Origin: Streptomyces altiplanensis
Lineage (GTDB): Bacteria; Actinomycetota; Actinomycetes; Streptomycetales; Streptomycetaceae
Assembly: GCA_003719395.1 (NCBI GenBank)
Contig: RHMC01000009.1
Location: 1-64,000 of the forward strand
DNA length: 64,000 nucleotides
Direction of reading: 5' to 3'
The notes under the pieces are model-generated. The model was not told the DNA's origin. It made no database searches and saw only the letters and a program-made list of their open reading frames with translations. This document shows positions 47,701 to 57,776 of the stretch, piece after piece. Numbering within the stretch: position 1 is the stretch's first letter; the number at the start of each line of letters is the position of its first letter. Position numbers and translations under genes: made by a program.

Positions 47701-48558
47701 GCGCGCGACGTGCGGATGGGCATGTACGGGCACAGCAACCAGGTGGCCCACCACGCGACGTACATGTACAACGCCGCCTCGCAGCCCTGGAAGACGCAGG
47801 AGAAGGTCCGCGAGGTCCTCTCCCGCCTTTACACGGGCAGCGAGATCGGCCAGGGCTACCACGGCGACGAGGACAACGGCGAGCAGTCGGCCTGGTACCT
47901 CTTCTCCGCGCTCGGCTTCTACCCGCTGGTCATGGGCAGCGGCGAGTACGCGATCGGCTCGCCGCTCTTCACCAAGGCGACCGTCCACCTGGAGAACGGC
48001 CGCGACCTGGTGGTCAGGGCCCCGAAGAACAGCGCGAAGAACATCTACGTCCAGGGCCTGAAGGTCAACGGCAAGCCCTGGAAGTCCACCGCACTCCCCC
48101 ACAGCGTGCTGGCGCGCGGCGGCACGCTGGAGTTCGAGATGGGCCCCGAGCCGTCCTCGTGGGGCACGGGCAGGAAGGCCGCGCCCGTCTCCATCACCCA
48201 GGACGACAAGGTGCCGTCGCCGCGCGGCGACGCGATCACGGGCTCCGGTCCGCTGTTCGACAACTCGTCGGCCACGAACGCGCGGTTCGAGAGCATCGAC
48301 CTGCCGGTGAAGCCGGACACCCGCGCCCTCCAGTACACCCTCACCTCCTCGGAGCGCGCCGAGGCCCCCCGGGGCTGGGTGCTCCAGGGCTCGCGGGACG
48401 GTGAGGAGTGGCGGGATCTCGACAGGCGTACGGGAGAGTCCTTCGCCTGGGACCACCAGACCCGCGTCTTCACCGTCGCCAGCCCGCACGCGTACGACAA
48501 GTACCGGCTGGTGCCGGACGGGCCGGCGACCCTCGCGGAGGTGGAGCTCCTGGGGTAA
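44722..48558 (+). CDS. secreted GH92 alpha-mannosidase with F5/8-type domains
   Basis: 1278 residues, intact despite its length. ATG at 44722 behind GGGGAGGA; the 22 codons upstream lack a site. Signal peptide to AVAQPAPP. Two beta-sandwich modules follow (about 60-200, discoidin-like: TAWVEFDLDEPARIVTYALTS; about 215-390). The GH92 domain runs from RFAHLSDYVSTTRGTHSSGA to about residue 1110: NNGFWDTYRTTWPAYS, GRKGMETSPFLGYAS, EARDVRMGMYGHSNQVAHH and GYHGDEDNGEQSAWYLFSAL with the acidic catalytic pair. A second discoidin-like domain ends it (GWVLQGSRDGEEWRDLDRR). GH92 enzymes are Ca-dependent exo-alpha-mannosidases acting on N-glycans or yeast mannan. Confidence 0.92.
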   Translation: MQHTPRYAPRHTAAAVAATALLLVATAPSAAVAQPAPPQEQERRFSSSFETGEPEPDWRNTVETGPGGEKRSSGVDGGYSAGIPGNVTDRVVELRASGENAGGGEVKENLVDVQSATKWLAFEPTAWVEFDLDEPARIVTYALTSANDHAERDPKDWTLKGSADGEEWKVLDTREGQAFAKRFETKTYAFENGTAYAHYRLEITRNNGASDAVQLADVQFSNGDASAPAPDDMRSQVDRGPSGSPTAKAGAGFTGKRALRYAGTHKPQGRAYSYNKVFDVDTRVTRDTELSYRVFPSLPETDLNYPATHVSVDLAFTDGTYLSDLRAVDQHGAVMSPQGQGASKTLYVNQWNHKASRIGAVAAGKTVDRVLVAYDSPKGPAKFSGWVDDITIAPKAPERRFAHLSDYVSTTRGTHSSGAFSRGNNIPATAVPHGFNFWTPVTNAASTSWLYDYARGNNSDNLPTIQAFSASHEPSPWMGDRQTFQLMPSAVAGTPDAARKARALPFRHEKETAKAHEYGVTFENGLKAEMTPTDHAAMMRFTYPGDDASVIFDNVSNDGGLTLDPATRSFTGFSDVKSGLSTGATRLFVYGVFDAPVTSGGKLSGGGGDDVTGYLRFEPGDDRRVTLRLATSLISVDQAKKNLADEIPAGTRFEHVKDRAQKAWDDVLGRVEVEGASRDQLTTLYSSLYRLYLYPNSGFENTGTKARPRQQYASPFSKQTGPDTPTRTGAKIVDGEVYVNNGFWDTYRTTWPAYSFLTPKKAGKLVDGFVQQYKDGGWISRWSSPGYADLMTGTSSDVAFADAYVKGVGFDAEAAYEAALKNATVVPPSSGVGRKGMETSPFLGYASTRTHEGLSWSLEGYLNDYGLAKMGEKLYAKTKKARYKEESEYFLNRARNYVKLFDGKAGFFQGRDLKGDWRVPSEQYDPRVWGYDYTETNGWGYAFTAPQDSRGLANLYGGRAGLGDKLDRYFSTPETAAPEFTGSYGGVIHEMTEARDVRMGMYGHSNQVAHHATYMYNAASQPWKTQEKVREVLSRLYTGSEIGQGYHGDEDNGEQSAWYLFSALGFYPLVMGSGEYAIGSPLFTKATVHLENGRDLVVRAPKNSAKNIYVQGLKVNGKPWKSTALPHSVLARGGTLEFEMGPEPSSWGTGRKAAPVSITQDDKVPSPRGDAITGSGPLFDNSSATNARFESIDLPVKPDTRALQYTLTSSERAEAPRGWVLQGSRDGEEWRDLDRRTGESFAWDHQTRVFTVASPHAYDKYRLVPDGPATLAEVELLG

Positions 48559-48690
48559 CCCGGGGCACGGGGAGGGCCGGCCCGGCGGCCGGTCCTCCCT
48601 GCCGCGCATCCGCCACGGCGTTGTAATCATTCGTGTGCGCAGTGTCACTGCGGACGGCTACGCTCGGTGTGCGCGGAAGGAGCGTTGCCC

Positions 48691-48975
48691 ATGCCTCAGC
48701 CCAAGGACCTCGATCCGTACACCGACCCGAGGTCGTTCTACGGCTCGGAACTGCGCCGTCCGCGCGAAGCCGGTGGGCACTCGCAGGAGCAGCTCGGGGA
48801 GCAGGTCTTCTGCTCCGGCGCGTACACCGGCCAGCTCGTCGAGGAACCCGCCCTGGTCGCCCAGTTCCGATCGGCCTACGATCTGGCCAGGGCCGCCGCG
48901 CTGTCACCGGAGGCGTCCCTGGCCCTGATCGAGTCGGCGGCGAAGGACTGCACGACACATGATCACCACACATGA
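48691..48975 (+). pseudogene. XRE-type HTH regulator with internal deletion
   Basis: 94 residues, whereas this Streptomyces family (HTH plus DUF5753, partner of DUF397 proteins) normally has about 280. The start is canonical (MPQPKDLDPYTDP) with RSFYGSELRRPREAGGHSQE and CSGAYTGQLVE of the HTH. The text then jumps directly to the family's C-terminal end, AYDLARAAALSPEASLALIE. About 180 residues are missing at an in-frame junction near 48840. A DNA deletion, not a single-base error, explains this. Overlaps the DUF397 gene start, as intact pairs do. DNA binding is probably lost or altered. Confidence 0.72.
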
Positions 48976-49171
48976 CCTGAGCACAGCCGCGTGGCGCAAG
49001 TCCTCGTACAGCAACGGCGACGGGGGCGACTGCGTCGAGATCGCCGACGGCTGCCCCGGCGGCGTCGTACCCGTCCGCGACAGCAAGACCGCACCCGGGG
49101 GCCCCGCGCTCGTGTTCCGGGCCGCGGGCTGGGCGCCCTTCGTCACCGCCGTCAGGAACGGCGCGCTCTGA
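48959..49171 (+). CDS. DUF397 family protein
   Basis: 70 residues, intact. AAWRKSSYSNGDGGDCVEIAD and VPVRDSKTAPGGPALVF are the DUF397 hallmarks. These small proteins act with the HTH/DUF5753 regulator encoded just upstream (BldB/AbaA-like pairs). The ATG at 48959 overlaps the end of the deleted HTH gene, so the partner regulator here is damaged. Confidence 0.88.
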   Translation: MITTHDLSTAAWRKSSYSNGDGGDCVEIADGCPGGVVPVRDSKTAPGGPALVFRAAGWAPFVTAVRNGAL

Positions 49172-49183
49172 CCGCCCGGGAGT

Positions 49184-49226
49184 CGCCGAAGGGCCGCACC
49201 CCGTCACCGGGATGCGGCCCTTCGGC
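49184..49226. terminator. bidirectional hairpin between DUF397 and acnA
   Basis: Perfect 14-base-pair stem GCCGAAGGGCCGCA / TGCGGCCCTTCGGC between convergent genes, 12 bases after the DUF397 stop and 15 bases from the acnA stop. Confidence 0.85.
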
Positions 49227-49241
49227 GTCAGGCTGTGACGA

Positions 49242-52073
<2,832 letters not shown>

Positions 52074-52140
52074 GACAGTCTCCTTCTTCAATGTGCGCGT
52101 TTCTACCGCATCCTGCCGCCACGACCCCCTGGCCATCCGC

Positions 52141-52159
52141 TAAGGTAAGACTTAGTTAG
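52141..52159. promoter_or_regulatory. possible iron box upstream of acnA
   Basis: TAAGGTAAGACTTAGTTAG agrees with the iron-box consensus TWAGGTWAGSCTWACCTWA at about 14 of 19 positions, best in the left half. It lies 68 bases upstream of the acnA GTG. Weaker than the two boxes at 1.6-1.7 kb; it could also be partly -10/-35 promoter sequence. Confidence 0.4.
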
Positions 52160-52201
52160 GTCACCCTTACCGGTCGGCGGCTGCGGTACGCCTTCGGCAG
52201 A

Positions 52202-52219
52202 TATCTCGATGTCGAGATA
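52202..52219. promoter_or_regulatory. perfect palindromic operator upstream of acnA
   Basis: TATCTCGATGTCGAGATA is a perfect inverted repeat (8-base arms, 2-base centre) 129 bases upstream of acnA. Its core, ATCTC-N6-GAGAT, recurs at the murA2 promoter (54952). Binding protein unknown; the XRE domain of MurA2 is a candidate by inference. Confidence 0.7.
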
Positions 52220-52396
52220 ACTCTAGTACATGGCCGTGGCCCGGTCATGTCCGGAGGGCGCGCGGACGGGCGTGCGGGCTGCGCGTCGCGGCCGGAGCGG
52301 GGCGCCCGGCGGCCCGCGCTGCCGTCGGTGAACGCATGACGGATACGGCTGTTCCCCCGCCCCTCCTGGGGGGCGGGGGGACAGATCCCGGCCGCC

Positions 52397-52436
52397 AGAA
52401 GGCCGGTGGGCCCTGTCCTAGAAGGCCGGTGGGCCC
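52397..52436. repeat. 23-base tandem duplication at the oxidoreductase 3' end
   Basis: AGAAGGCCGGTGGGCCC occurs at 52397-52413 and 52420-52436, period 23. It covers the stop codon and the last codons of the flavin-dependent oxidoreductase gene on the minus strand. Because 23 is not a multiple of 3, the copy beyond the stop is out of frame. Confidence 0.75.
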
Positions 52437-53286
52437 GTTCGATGCGGCGCAGCACCGGTGCGAGCCGGTCGATCTCGTCGCTGCTCTGGAGCTGCCGTTC
52501 GTCCCACCAGGTGGCGCCGGCGTCGATCAGCGGGCCGATCAGGTCGTGCGCCTTGGCCGCGTCGGCGGGGCTGACGCCGCCGAGGACGATCTCGAAGGGG
52601 CCGGTGTGCCGTTCGTCGCGGTGCCGGCGGACATAGGAGACGAGGTCACGGACCTGGTCGACCGGCGGAGCATGTCCGTGCCCGGCGGAGGTGAACAACG
52701 GGACCGCGCCGTCCCAGCGGGCGGCTCGGCGCATCGGCGGGCGGTTCGGCCAGAATCCGGCGACCCAGACCGGCGGGCGGGGCCGTTGCACCGAGGCGGG
52801 CAGCAAGGTCACGTCCCGGACCCGGTAGTGCCGCCCGTGATGGTTCACCGGCTCCCCCGACCAGTAGCGCCGCAACAGGTCCAGGCCCTCGTCCAGGCGC
52901 TCGGCGAGCACGACGGGGTCGGTCGGCTCGCCGAAGCTGCCGAACTCGTCCTCGATCGGCCCGCCCAGGCCCGTACCGAAGATCACCCTTCCGCCGCTGA
53001 GGGCGTCCAGGGTGGCCACCTGGCGGGCGAGCTGCTGCGGGCGCCGCCGGGCGACCGGGGTGACCAGCGTGCCCAGCCTGATCCGGGAGGTCGCCAACGC
53101 CGCAGCGGTCAGCAGCATCCAGGGGTCCCCGAAGGCCCGGCCCCGGCGCAGGTTCTTGTCATGTACCACGTGGTCCCAGACGAACAGCCCGTCCCAGCCC
53201 GCCTGTTCGGCCGCCGCGGCCACCGCCGCGACCGTCCTGGCATCGGCGAAGTCCCCGAAGTTCGGAATGTTGACCGAAAAGCGCAT
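52418..53286 (-). CDS. LLM-class (luciferase-like) flavin-dependent oxidoreductase
   Basis: About 289 residues. ATG at 53286 (MRFSVNIPNFGDFAD). Luciferase-like TIM barrel using FMN or F420: GWDGLFVWDHVV, LATSRIRLGTLVTPVARRRP, GGRVIFGTGLGG, PPVWVAGFWPNRPPMRRAARWDGAV. The reading frame as given runs on to 52156 with an unlikely basic tail; a single lost base near 52443 would end it at a TAG at 52418-52420 with GPPAF, the usual family length. I use that end. Substrate unknown. Divergent from the BBE-like oxidase. Confidence 0.8.
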
Positions 53287-53491
53287 CCCCGCATACTGCT
53301 CCGCCGCGGCGGACACGGCAATCAAAAAAACAGCGGCCCCCGGTGAACTTTTGGAAAGCGCTCGGCCTGGCGCCGTATGCCGGTCGGCGCCTCGGCGCGC
53401 CGTATCACCGGCGGTCGGGAAAACTTGACGGCAGGTGTCAGGTATGGGCGGAAGCATCTCCGTCGGACCACGAGAGACGGAGGCACTTCCC

Positions 53492-54964
53492 ATGACCACG
53501 ACGCGTTTCCCGGCCGCCGGGACCAACGGGATCAACGGAATCAAGGCGCTGCGCGACGGCGTGCGGGGGCCCGTGCTCCTGCCCGGCGACGAGGGGTACG
53601 ACGACGCGCTCGCCGGGTTCCAGACCGCCAGCCGGCACCGGCCCGCCCTGGTCGTCGGCGCGGAGGAGACCGCCGACGTCCGGGCCGCCGTGGGATTCGC
53701 GGCGGCGCGCGGGCTGCCGGTCGCCGTGCAGGCCACCGGGCACGGGCTTTCGGTGGTGGCGGACGGCGGGGTGCTGATCGTGGCGCGCCGGATGCGGGAG
53801 GTCCGTGTCGACGCGCGGGCACGGACCGCCTGGTTCGGGGCGGGCGTGGTCTGGGGGCAGGTGGTCGAGGCCGCCGCGCCGCACGGGCTGGCGCCGCTCA
53901 GCGGGTCGGCCGCCGGGGTGGGAGCCGTGTCGTACACCCTGGGCGGCGGGATCGGGCTGCTGGCCCGGCAGTTCGGATACGCCGCCGACCAGGTGCGGGG
54001 CGCGGAGATCGTCACCGCGGACGGCGCGTCGCGGTACGTCACCGCGCAGAGCGACCCCGAGCTGTTCTGGGCGCTGCGCGGGGCGGGGCACAACTTCGGG
54101 GTGGTGACCGGCCTGGAGGTGAACCTGGTGCCCGTCGATCGGGTGTTCGGAGGTGGGCTCTATTTCGAGGGTGCACTGGTGGAGGACGTGCTGCGGACGT
54201 ACGCCGGCTGGAGCACGGCCGTGCCGGAGGAGATGACGTCGTCGGTCGGCCTCATCGCGTACCCCGACCTGCCGCAGCTCCCCGCGGCACTGCGCGGGCG
54301 CTATGCCGCGCACGTACGGATCGCCTTCAACGGTGACGCCGCGGAGGGCGAGCGGCTGGTGGCGCCGCTGCGCGCGATCGGGCCGCGGCTCGTCGACGAC
54401 CTCGGGGAACTCCCGTACAGCGAAGGGGAGTCCATCTACAAGGACCCGCCCTTCCCGCACGCGTACACCGGCACCAACGCCATGCTCCGCGAACTCGACC
54501 CGGCCGCGCTCGGGGCCGTGCGCGAACTGACCGGGCCCGACCGGCCCTTGATGACCGTCGTGGACCTGCGGCACCTGGGCGGCGCGCTCTCGCGCGAGCC
54601 GGCCGTGGCGAGCGCGGTCGGCAACCGCGACGCGCGGTACATCCTGCGGGTCATCACGATGCTGGACGGGCCCGACGACATCGAACAGGCCCGCCGGACG
54701 CAGGAGCGGGTGCTGGAGGTGCTCGCGCCGTGGACCACCGGCAGCTCGCTGCCGTTCCTGTACGGCGACGGGGAGCGGGCGGGCGAGGAGCAGACCCGGA
54801 CCGGCTACGCCCCGGACGCCTACCGGCGGCTGAGGGAACTGAAAGCGCGTCTGGACCCCGCCAACCTCTTCCGCTTCAACCGCAACATTTCCCCTGCCCC
54901 TGCCCCTGCCTCTCCGGCCCCCGCGCCCACACCCACCCCTCGGAATGCGGCATCTCATATCTGA
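53492..54964 (+). CDS. BBE-like FAD-linked oxidase
   Basis: 490 residues, intact. Start at the ATG at 53492 behind GGAGG. Vanillyl-alcohol-oxidase fold: PALVVGAEETADVRAAVGFA, VQATGHGLSVVADGG whose His binds FAD covalently, SYTLGGGIGLLARQFGYAAD, and the BBE C-terminal domain AYRRLRELKARLDPANLFRF. The Cys used for a second FAD link in berberine-bridge enzymes is absent (GSAAGVGAVS), so attachment should be mono-covalent. An unusual Ala/Pro repeat tail follows FRFNRNI. Substrate unknown; often sugars or phenolics. Its stop lies inside the murA2 operator. Confidence 0.87.
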   Translation: MTTTRFPAAGTNGINGIKALRDGVRGPVLLPGDEGYDDALAGFQTASRHRPALVVGAEETADVRAAVGFAAARGLPVAVQATGHGLSVVADGGVLIVARRMREVRVDARARTAWFGAGVVWGQVVEAAAPHGLAPLSGSAAGVGAVSYTLGGGIGLLARQFGYAADQVRGAEIVTADGASRYVTAQSDPELFWALRGAGHNFGVVTGLEVNLVPVDRVFGGGLYFEGALVEDVLRTYAGWSTAVPEEMTSSVGLIAYPDLPQLPAALRGRYAAHVRIAFNGDAAEGERLVAPLRAIGPRLVDDLGELPYSEGESIYKDPPFPHAYTGTNAMLRELDPAALGAVRELTGPDRPLMTVVDLRHLGGALSREPAVASAVGNRDARYILRVITMLDGPDDIEQARRTQERVLEVLAPWTTGSSLPFLYGDGERAGEEQTRTGYAPDAYRRLRELKARLDPANLFRFNRNISPAPAPASPAPAPTPTPRNAASHI

Positions 54965-54967
54965 GAT
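54952..54967. promoter_or_regulatory. ATCTC-N6-GAGAT operator at the murA2 promoter
   Basis: ATCTCATATCTGAGAT: inverted repeat ATCTCA/TGAGAT, ending 11 bases before the murA2 ATG at 54979. This would cover the transcription start or -10 region of a short-leader message. Shares its exact half-sites and spacing with 52203-52218. Confidence 0.65.
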
Positions 54968-54978
54968 AACCTGCCGCT

Positions 54979-56508
54979 ATGGCAGACGACTACCTCGTAC
55001 GCATCGGCAAGCTCATCCGTGACGCCCGTCAGCACCGGGGCTGGACACAGAGTCAGCTCGCCGAGGCGCTGGGCACCAGCCAGAGCGCCGTGAACCGCAT
55101 CGAGCGCGGCAACCAGAACATCAGCCTTGAGATGATCGCGCGCATCGGTGAGGCTCTCGACAGTGAAATCGTCTCGTTGGGGTACGCGGGACCGATGCAT
55201 CTACGTGTCGTCGGTGGACGACGTCTTTCCGGTTCGATCGACGTGAAGACGAGCAAGAACGCGTGTGTGGCGCTGCTTTGCGCCTCGCTGCTCAACAAGG
55301 GCCGCACCGTACTGAGGCGCGTCGCGCGCATCGAGGAGGTGTACCGCCTGCTGGAGGTGCTCAACTCGATCGGCGTGCGCACCCGTTGGGTCAACGACGG
55401 GAAGGACCTGGAGATCGTCCCGCCCGCCGAGCTGGACATGGACTCCATGGACGCCGAGGCGGCGCGCCGGACGCGGAGCATCATCATGTTCCTCGGCCCG
55501 CTGCTGCACCGCATGGACCACTTCAAACTCCCGTACGCGGGCGGCTGCGACCTCGGCACCCGCACCATCGAGCCGCACATGATCGCGCTGCGCCGCTTCG
55601 GCCTGGACATCACCGCGACCGAGGGCATCTACCACGCGGTGGTGGAGCCTTCGGCCGGGCCCGACCGCCCGATCGTGCTGACCGAACGCGGCGACACGGT
55701 GACCGAGAACGCGCTGCTCGCGGCGGCCCGGCACGACGGCGTGAGCGTCATCCGCAACGCCTCGTCCAACTACATGGTCCAGGATCTGTGCTTCTTCCTG
55801 GAGGCGCTGGGCGTACGGGTCGACGGGATCGGCACGACCACGCTGACCGTGCACGGCGTACCGAACATCGACGTGGACGTCGACTACTCGCCCTCCGAGG
55901 ACCCGGTCGAGGCGATGAGCCTGCTCGCGGCCGCCGTGGTGACGGGTTCCGAACTGACGATCCGCCGGGTCCCGATCGAGTTCCTGGAGATCGAGCTCGC
56001 GGTGCTGGAGGAGATGGGCCTCGACCACGACCGGACGGGCGAGTACGAGGCCGACAACGGGCGTACGCGGCTGGTGGACCTGACCGTACGGCCCTCCAAG
56101 CTGGAGGCGCCGATCGACAAGATCCATCCGATGCCGTTCCCCGGGCTGAACATCGACAACGTGCCGTTCTTCGCGGCGATCGCGGCAGTCGCCCAGGGGC
56201 AGACCCTGATCCACGACTGGGTGTACGACAACCGCGCGATCTACCTGACGGACCTCAACCGCCTCGGCGGCCGTCTCCAGCTCCTGGACCCGCACCGCGT
56301 CCTGGTCGAGGGCCCGACCCGGTGGCGCGCCGCCGAGATGATGTGCCCGCCGGCGCTGCGGCCCGCCGTGGTCGTCCTGCTGGCGATGATGGCGGCCGAA
56401 GGCACGTCCGTACTGCGCAATGTGTACGTCATCAACCGCGGGTACGAAGACCTCGCCGAGCGCCTGAACTCGATCGGCGCGCAGATCGAGATCTTCCGCG
56501 ACATTTGA
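54979..56508 (+). CDS. murA2: UDP-GlcNAc enolpyruvyl transferase-like protein with N-terminal XRE HTH (MurA2)
   Basis: 509 residues, intact, ATG at 54979. Residues 8-65 form an XRE helix-turn-helix: IGKLIRDARQHRGWTQSQLA, LGTSQSAVNRIERGNQNIS. From about 73 the EPSP-synthase/MurA fold follows: LSGSIDVKTSKNACVALLCAS (the MurA Lys/Asn pair GSK-N is present as TSKNA), GCDLGTRTIEPHMIALRRFG and IHPMPFPGLNIDNVPFFAAIA. The usual active-site Cys loop (about residue 115 in MurA) is not obvious: RIEEVYRLL and later PYAGGCDLG are the only nearby segments. From memory this is the S. coelicolor SCO5998 type beside acnA. Either a sensor that reads UDP-GlcNAc or an enzyme that autoregulates; operator in its own promoter supports DNA binding. 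Confidence 0.9.
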   Translation: MADDYLVRIGKLIRDARQHRGWTQSQLAEALGTSQSAVNRIERGNQNISLEMIARIGEALDSEIVSLGYAGPMHLRVVGGRRLSGSIDVKTSKNACVALLCASLLNKGRTVLRRVARIEEVYRLLEVLNSIGVRTRWVNDGKDLEIVPPAELDMDSMDAEAARRTRSIIMFLGPLLHRMDHFKLPYAGGCDLGTRTIEPHMIALRRFGLDITATEGIYHAVVEPSAGPDRPIVLTERGDTVTENALLAAARHDGVSVIRNASSNYMVQDLCFFLEALGVRVDGIGTTTLTVHGVPNIDVDVDYSPSEDPVEAMSLLAAAVVTGSELTIRRVPIEFLEIELAVLEEMGLDHDRTGEYEADNGRTRLVDLTVRPSKLEAPIDKIHPMPFPGLNIDNVPFFAAIAAVAQGQTLIHDWVYDNRAIYLTDLNRLGGRLQLLDPHRVLVEGPTRWRAAEMMCPPALRPAVVVLLAMMAAEGTSVLRNVYVINRGYEDLAERLNSIGAQIEIFRDI

Positions 56509-57030
56509 CCGGCGCGGTGTCGTGCCCTTTGGAGACAAGGGGCACAACACCTCAACATGCCAACTGACCTGCGAATACTTACCTTCACGGCCCTTCACTG
56601 ATCACTGTTGTTTTTCAGCACCTTGTGCAACGCCCGCGCAAGATGATCTTGAATGGTTGACAGTGCGTCAGAAAAATGCGTTCCGGGGGCAAACGCCCCT
56701 GGTACGCCCCTCGTCTGCCCGGGGTGCGCCTCGGCACAGACAGGCTTTGTGGCTGGGGGTTCCGGTGTCGTCGAGGAGGCTTGCGGGCTTGTCGCAGTGC
56801 CGGCACGGTCGTGGCGCAGAAAGGATGCGGGAGGGGTCGCTCCAGCCGACAGTCTGCTGCGTCAGCAGTGAAGCCGCATTGGACGCTCGGGCGGGGAGGT
56901 GTCCACATCCGCATTCCGCAAGCCGGAATGCTGGACCGACGAGCCTGAGCCCATGGACGTCGGCGGCCGTCTGCGTTCTGCCGCCCTCACCCCGGGGCGT
57001 CGCCTGACAGATCCTCGGGACGTGTGGCCC
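56509..57030. other. no intact gene; possible zinc-finger remnant
   Basis: About 520 bases after murA2. On the minus strand around 56730-56805 a frame reads PCRHCDKPASLL and PSHKAC, a CxxC...HxxC zinc-finger-like piece, without start, end or partner domains. It may be a relic of a larger gene. Nothing else supported here. Confidence 0.3.
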
Positions 57031-57348
57031 CCTCCCGGCGTCTTCCGCACCGACTTCCTCGACACCAGTTCCCTGTCGACCCCTGCGGGGCGCATCGCCG
57101 CCTACGACGGCACCCCTGCCCACACCACCCTGGACTGGGCCGACACCGCGAACCACACCCAGCTCGGGGACCCCGTCAAGGGCGCCGCCCTGATCCACGA
57201 GGTCGTCAGCGGCGACAAGCTTCCCGGGCGTCTGGCCCTGGGCCGTGACGCGATCGAACGTCAACTGGTCAAGATCCAGAGCCTTCAGGACGACCTCGCG
57301 GCCTGGCAGGACACGTCCTCCGCCACCGCCTGCGACGACGCCCTCTGA
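57031..57348 (+). pseudogene. C-terminal fragment of a short-chain dehydrogenase
   Basis: About 105 residues in frame to a TGA at 57348: PGVFRTDFLDTSSLSTPAGR, PAHTTLDWADTANHTQ, GDPVKGAALIHEVVSGDKLP and LGRDAIERQLVKIQSLQDDL are the distal third of an SDR. Nothing upstream encodes the NAD-binding or YxxxK parts: the sequence before 57030 is unrelated in every frame. A gene remnant. Confidence 0.7.
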
Positions 57349-57419
57349 GCGCCTTCAGCCGCGCCTTTTGAAGACAGGAAGTACCCCAGGCCATGACACC
57401 CTGCTGACCGGACGGCCGC

Positions 57420-57606
57420 GTGGCCGTGGTGACCGGCGCCTCCAGCGGAATGGGTGCGGCCACCGCTCGCCGGCTCGCCGAACTCGGAGCCGCCGTCGCC
57501 GTCGTCGCCCGCCGCCAGGAGAAGCTCGAAGCGCTCGCCGCCGACATCGCCTCGACGGGCGGAAAGGTACTCTCCCTGCCCGTCGACGTCACCGACCGCG
57601 CCTGTC
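57420..57606 (+). pseudogene. N-terminal fragment of a short-chain dehydrogenase
   Basis: VAVVTGASSGMGAATARRL and AVAVVARRQEKLEALAADIA, then LSLPVDVTDRA: a clean Rossmann start of an SDR of the same type as the fragment ending at 57348. Homology stops at about 57606 and the frame ends at 57686 after unrelated sequence. The order is tail first, head second on the same strand, so this is two truncated copies or a permuted gene. Confidence 0.7.
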
Positions 57607-57776
57607 CTCGGAGCGGGCCGCTTGCGCAGCCGGGCGGCCGCGGGCCCGGCCGGGCAAGGTTCTTCAGGGCTTGCCCGGAGGCGTGATCGATACGCGCGAC
57701 CCATGGACCAGCCGCGCCGCGTCCGTCATCTCGCCGAGCGGGACCCGAATGAGAGATACGCCCGCAAGCGCGCAGG

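Noticed and set aside
44674-48648. A very long open frame opposite the GH92 gene (over 1300 codons)
   Set aside because: Composition is that of a GC-rich antisense shadow (Arg/Gly/Val/Leu/His runs, no family motif, no ribosome site); the GH92 gene on the other strand is complete.
52156-52417. Stop of the LLM oxidoreductase at 52156
   Set aside because: It would add about 90 basic, Pro-rich residues unlike the family; the TAG at 52418-52420 gives the normal length with one base restored.
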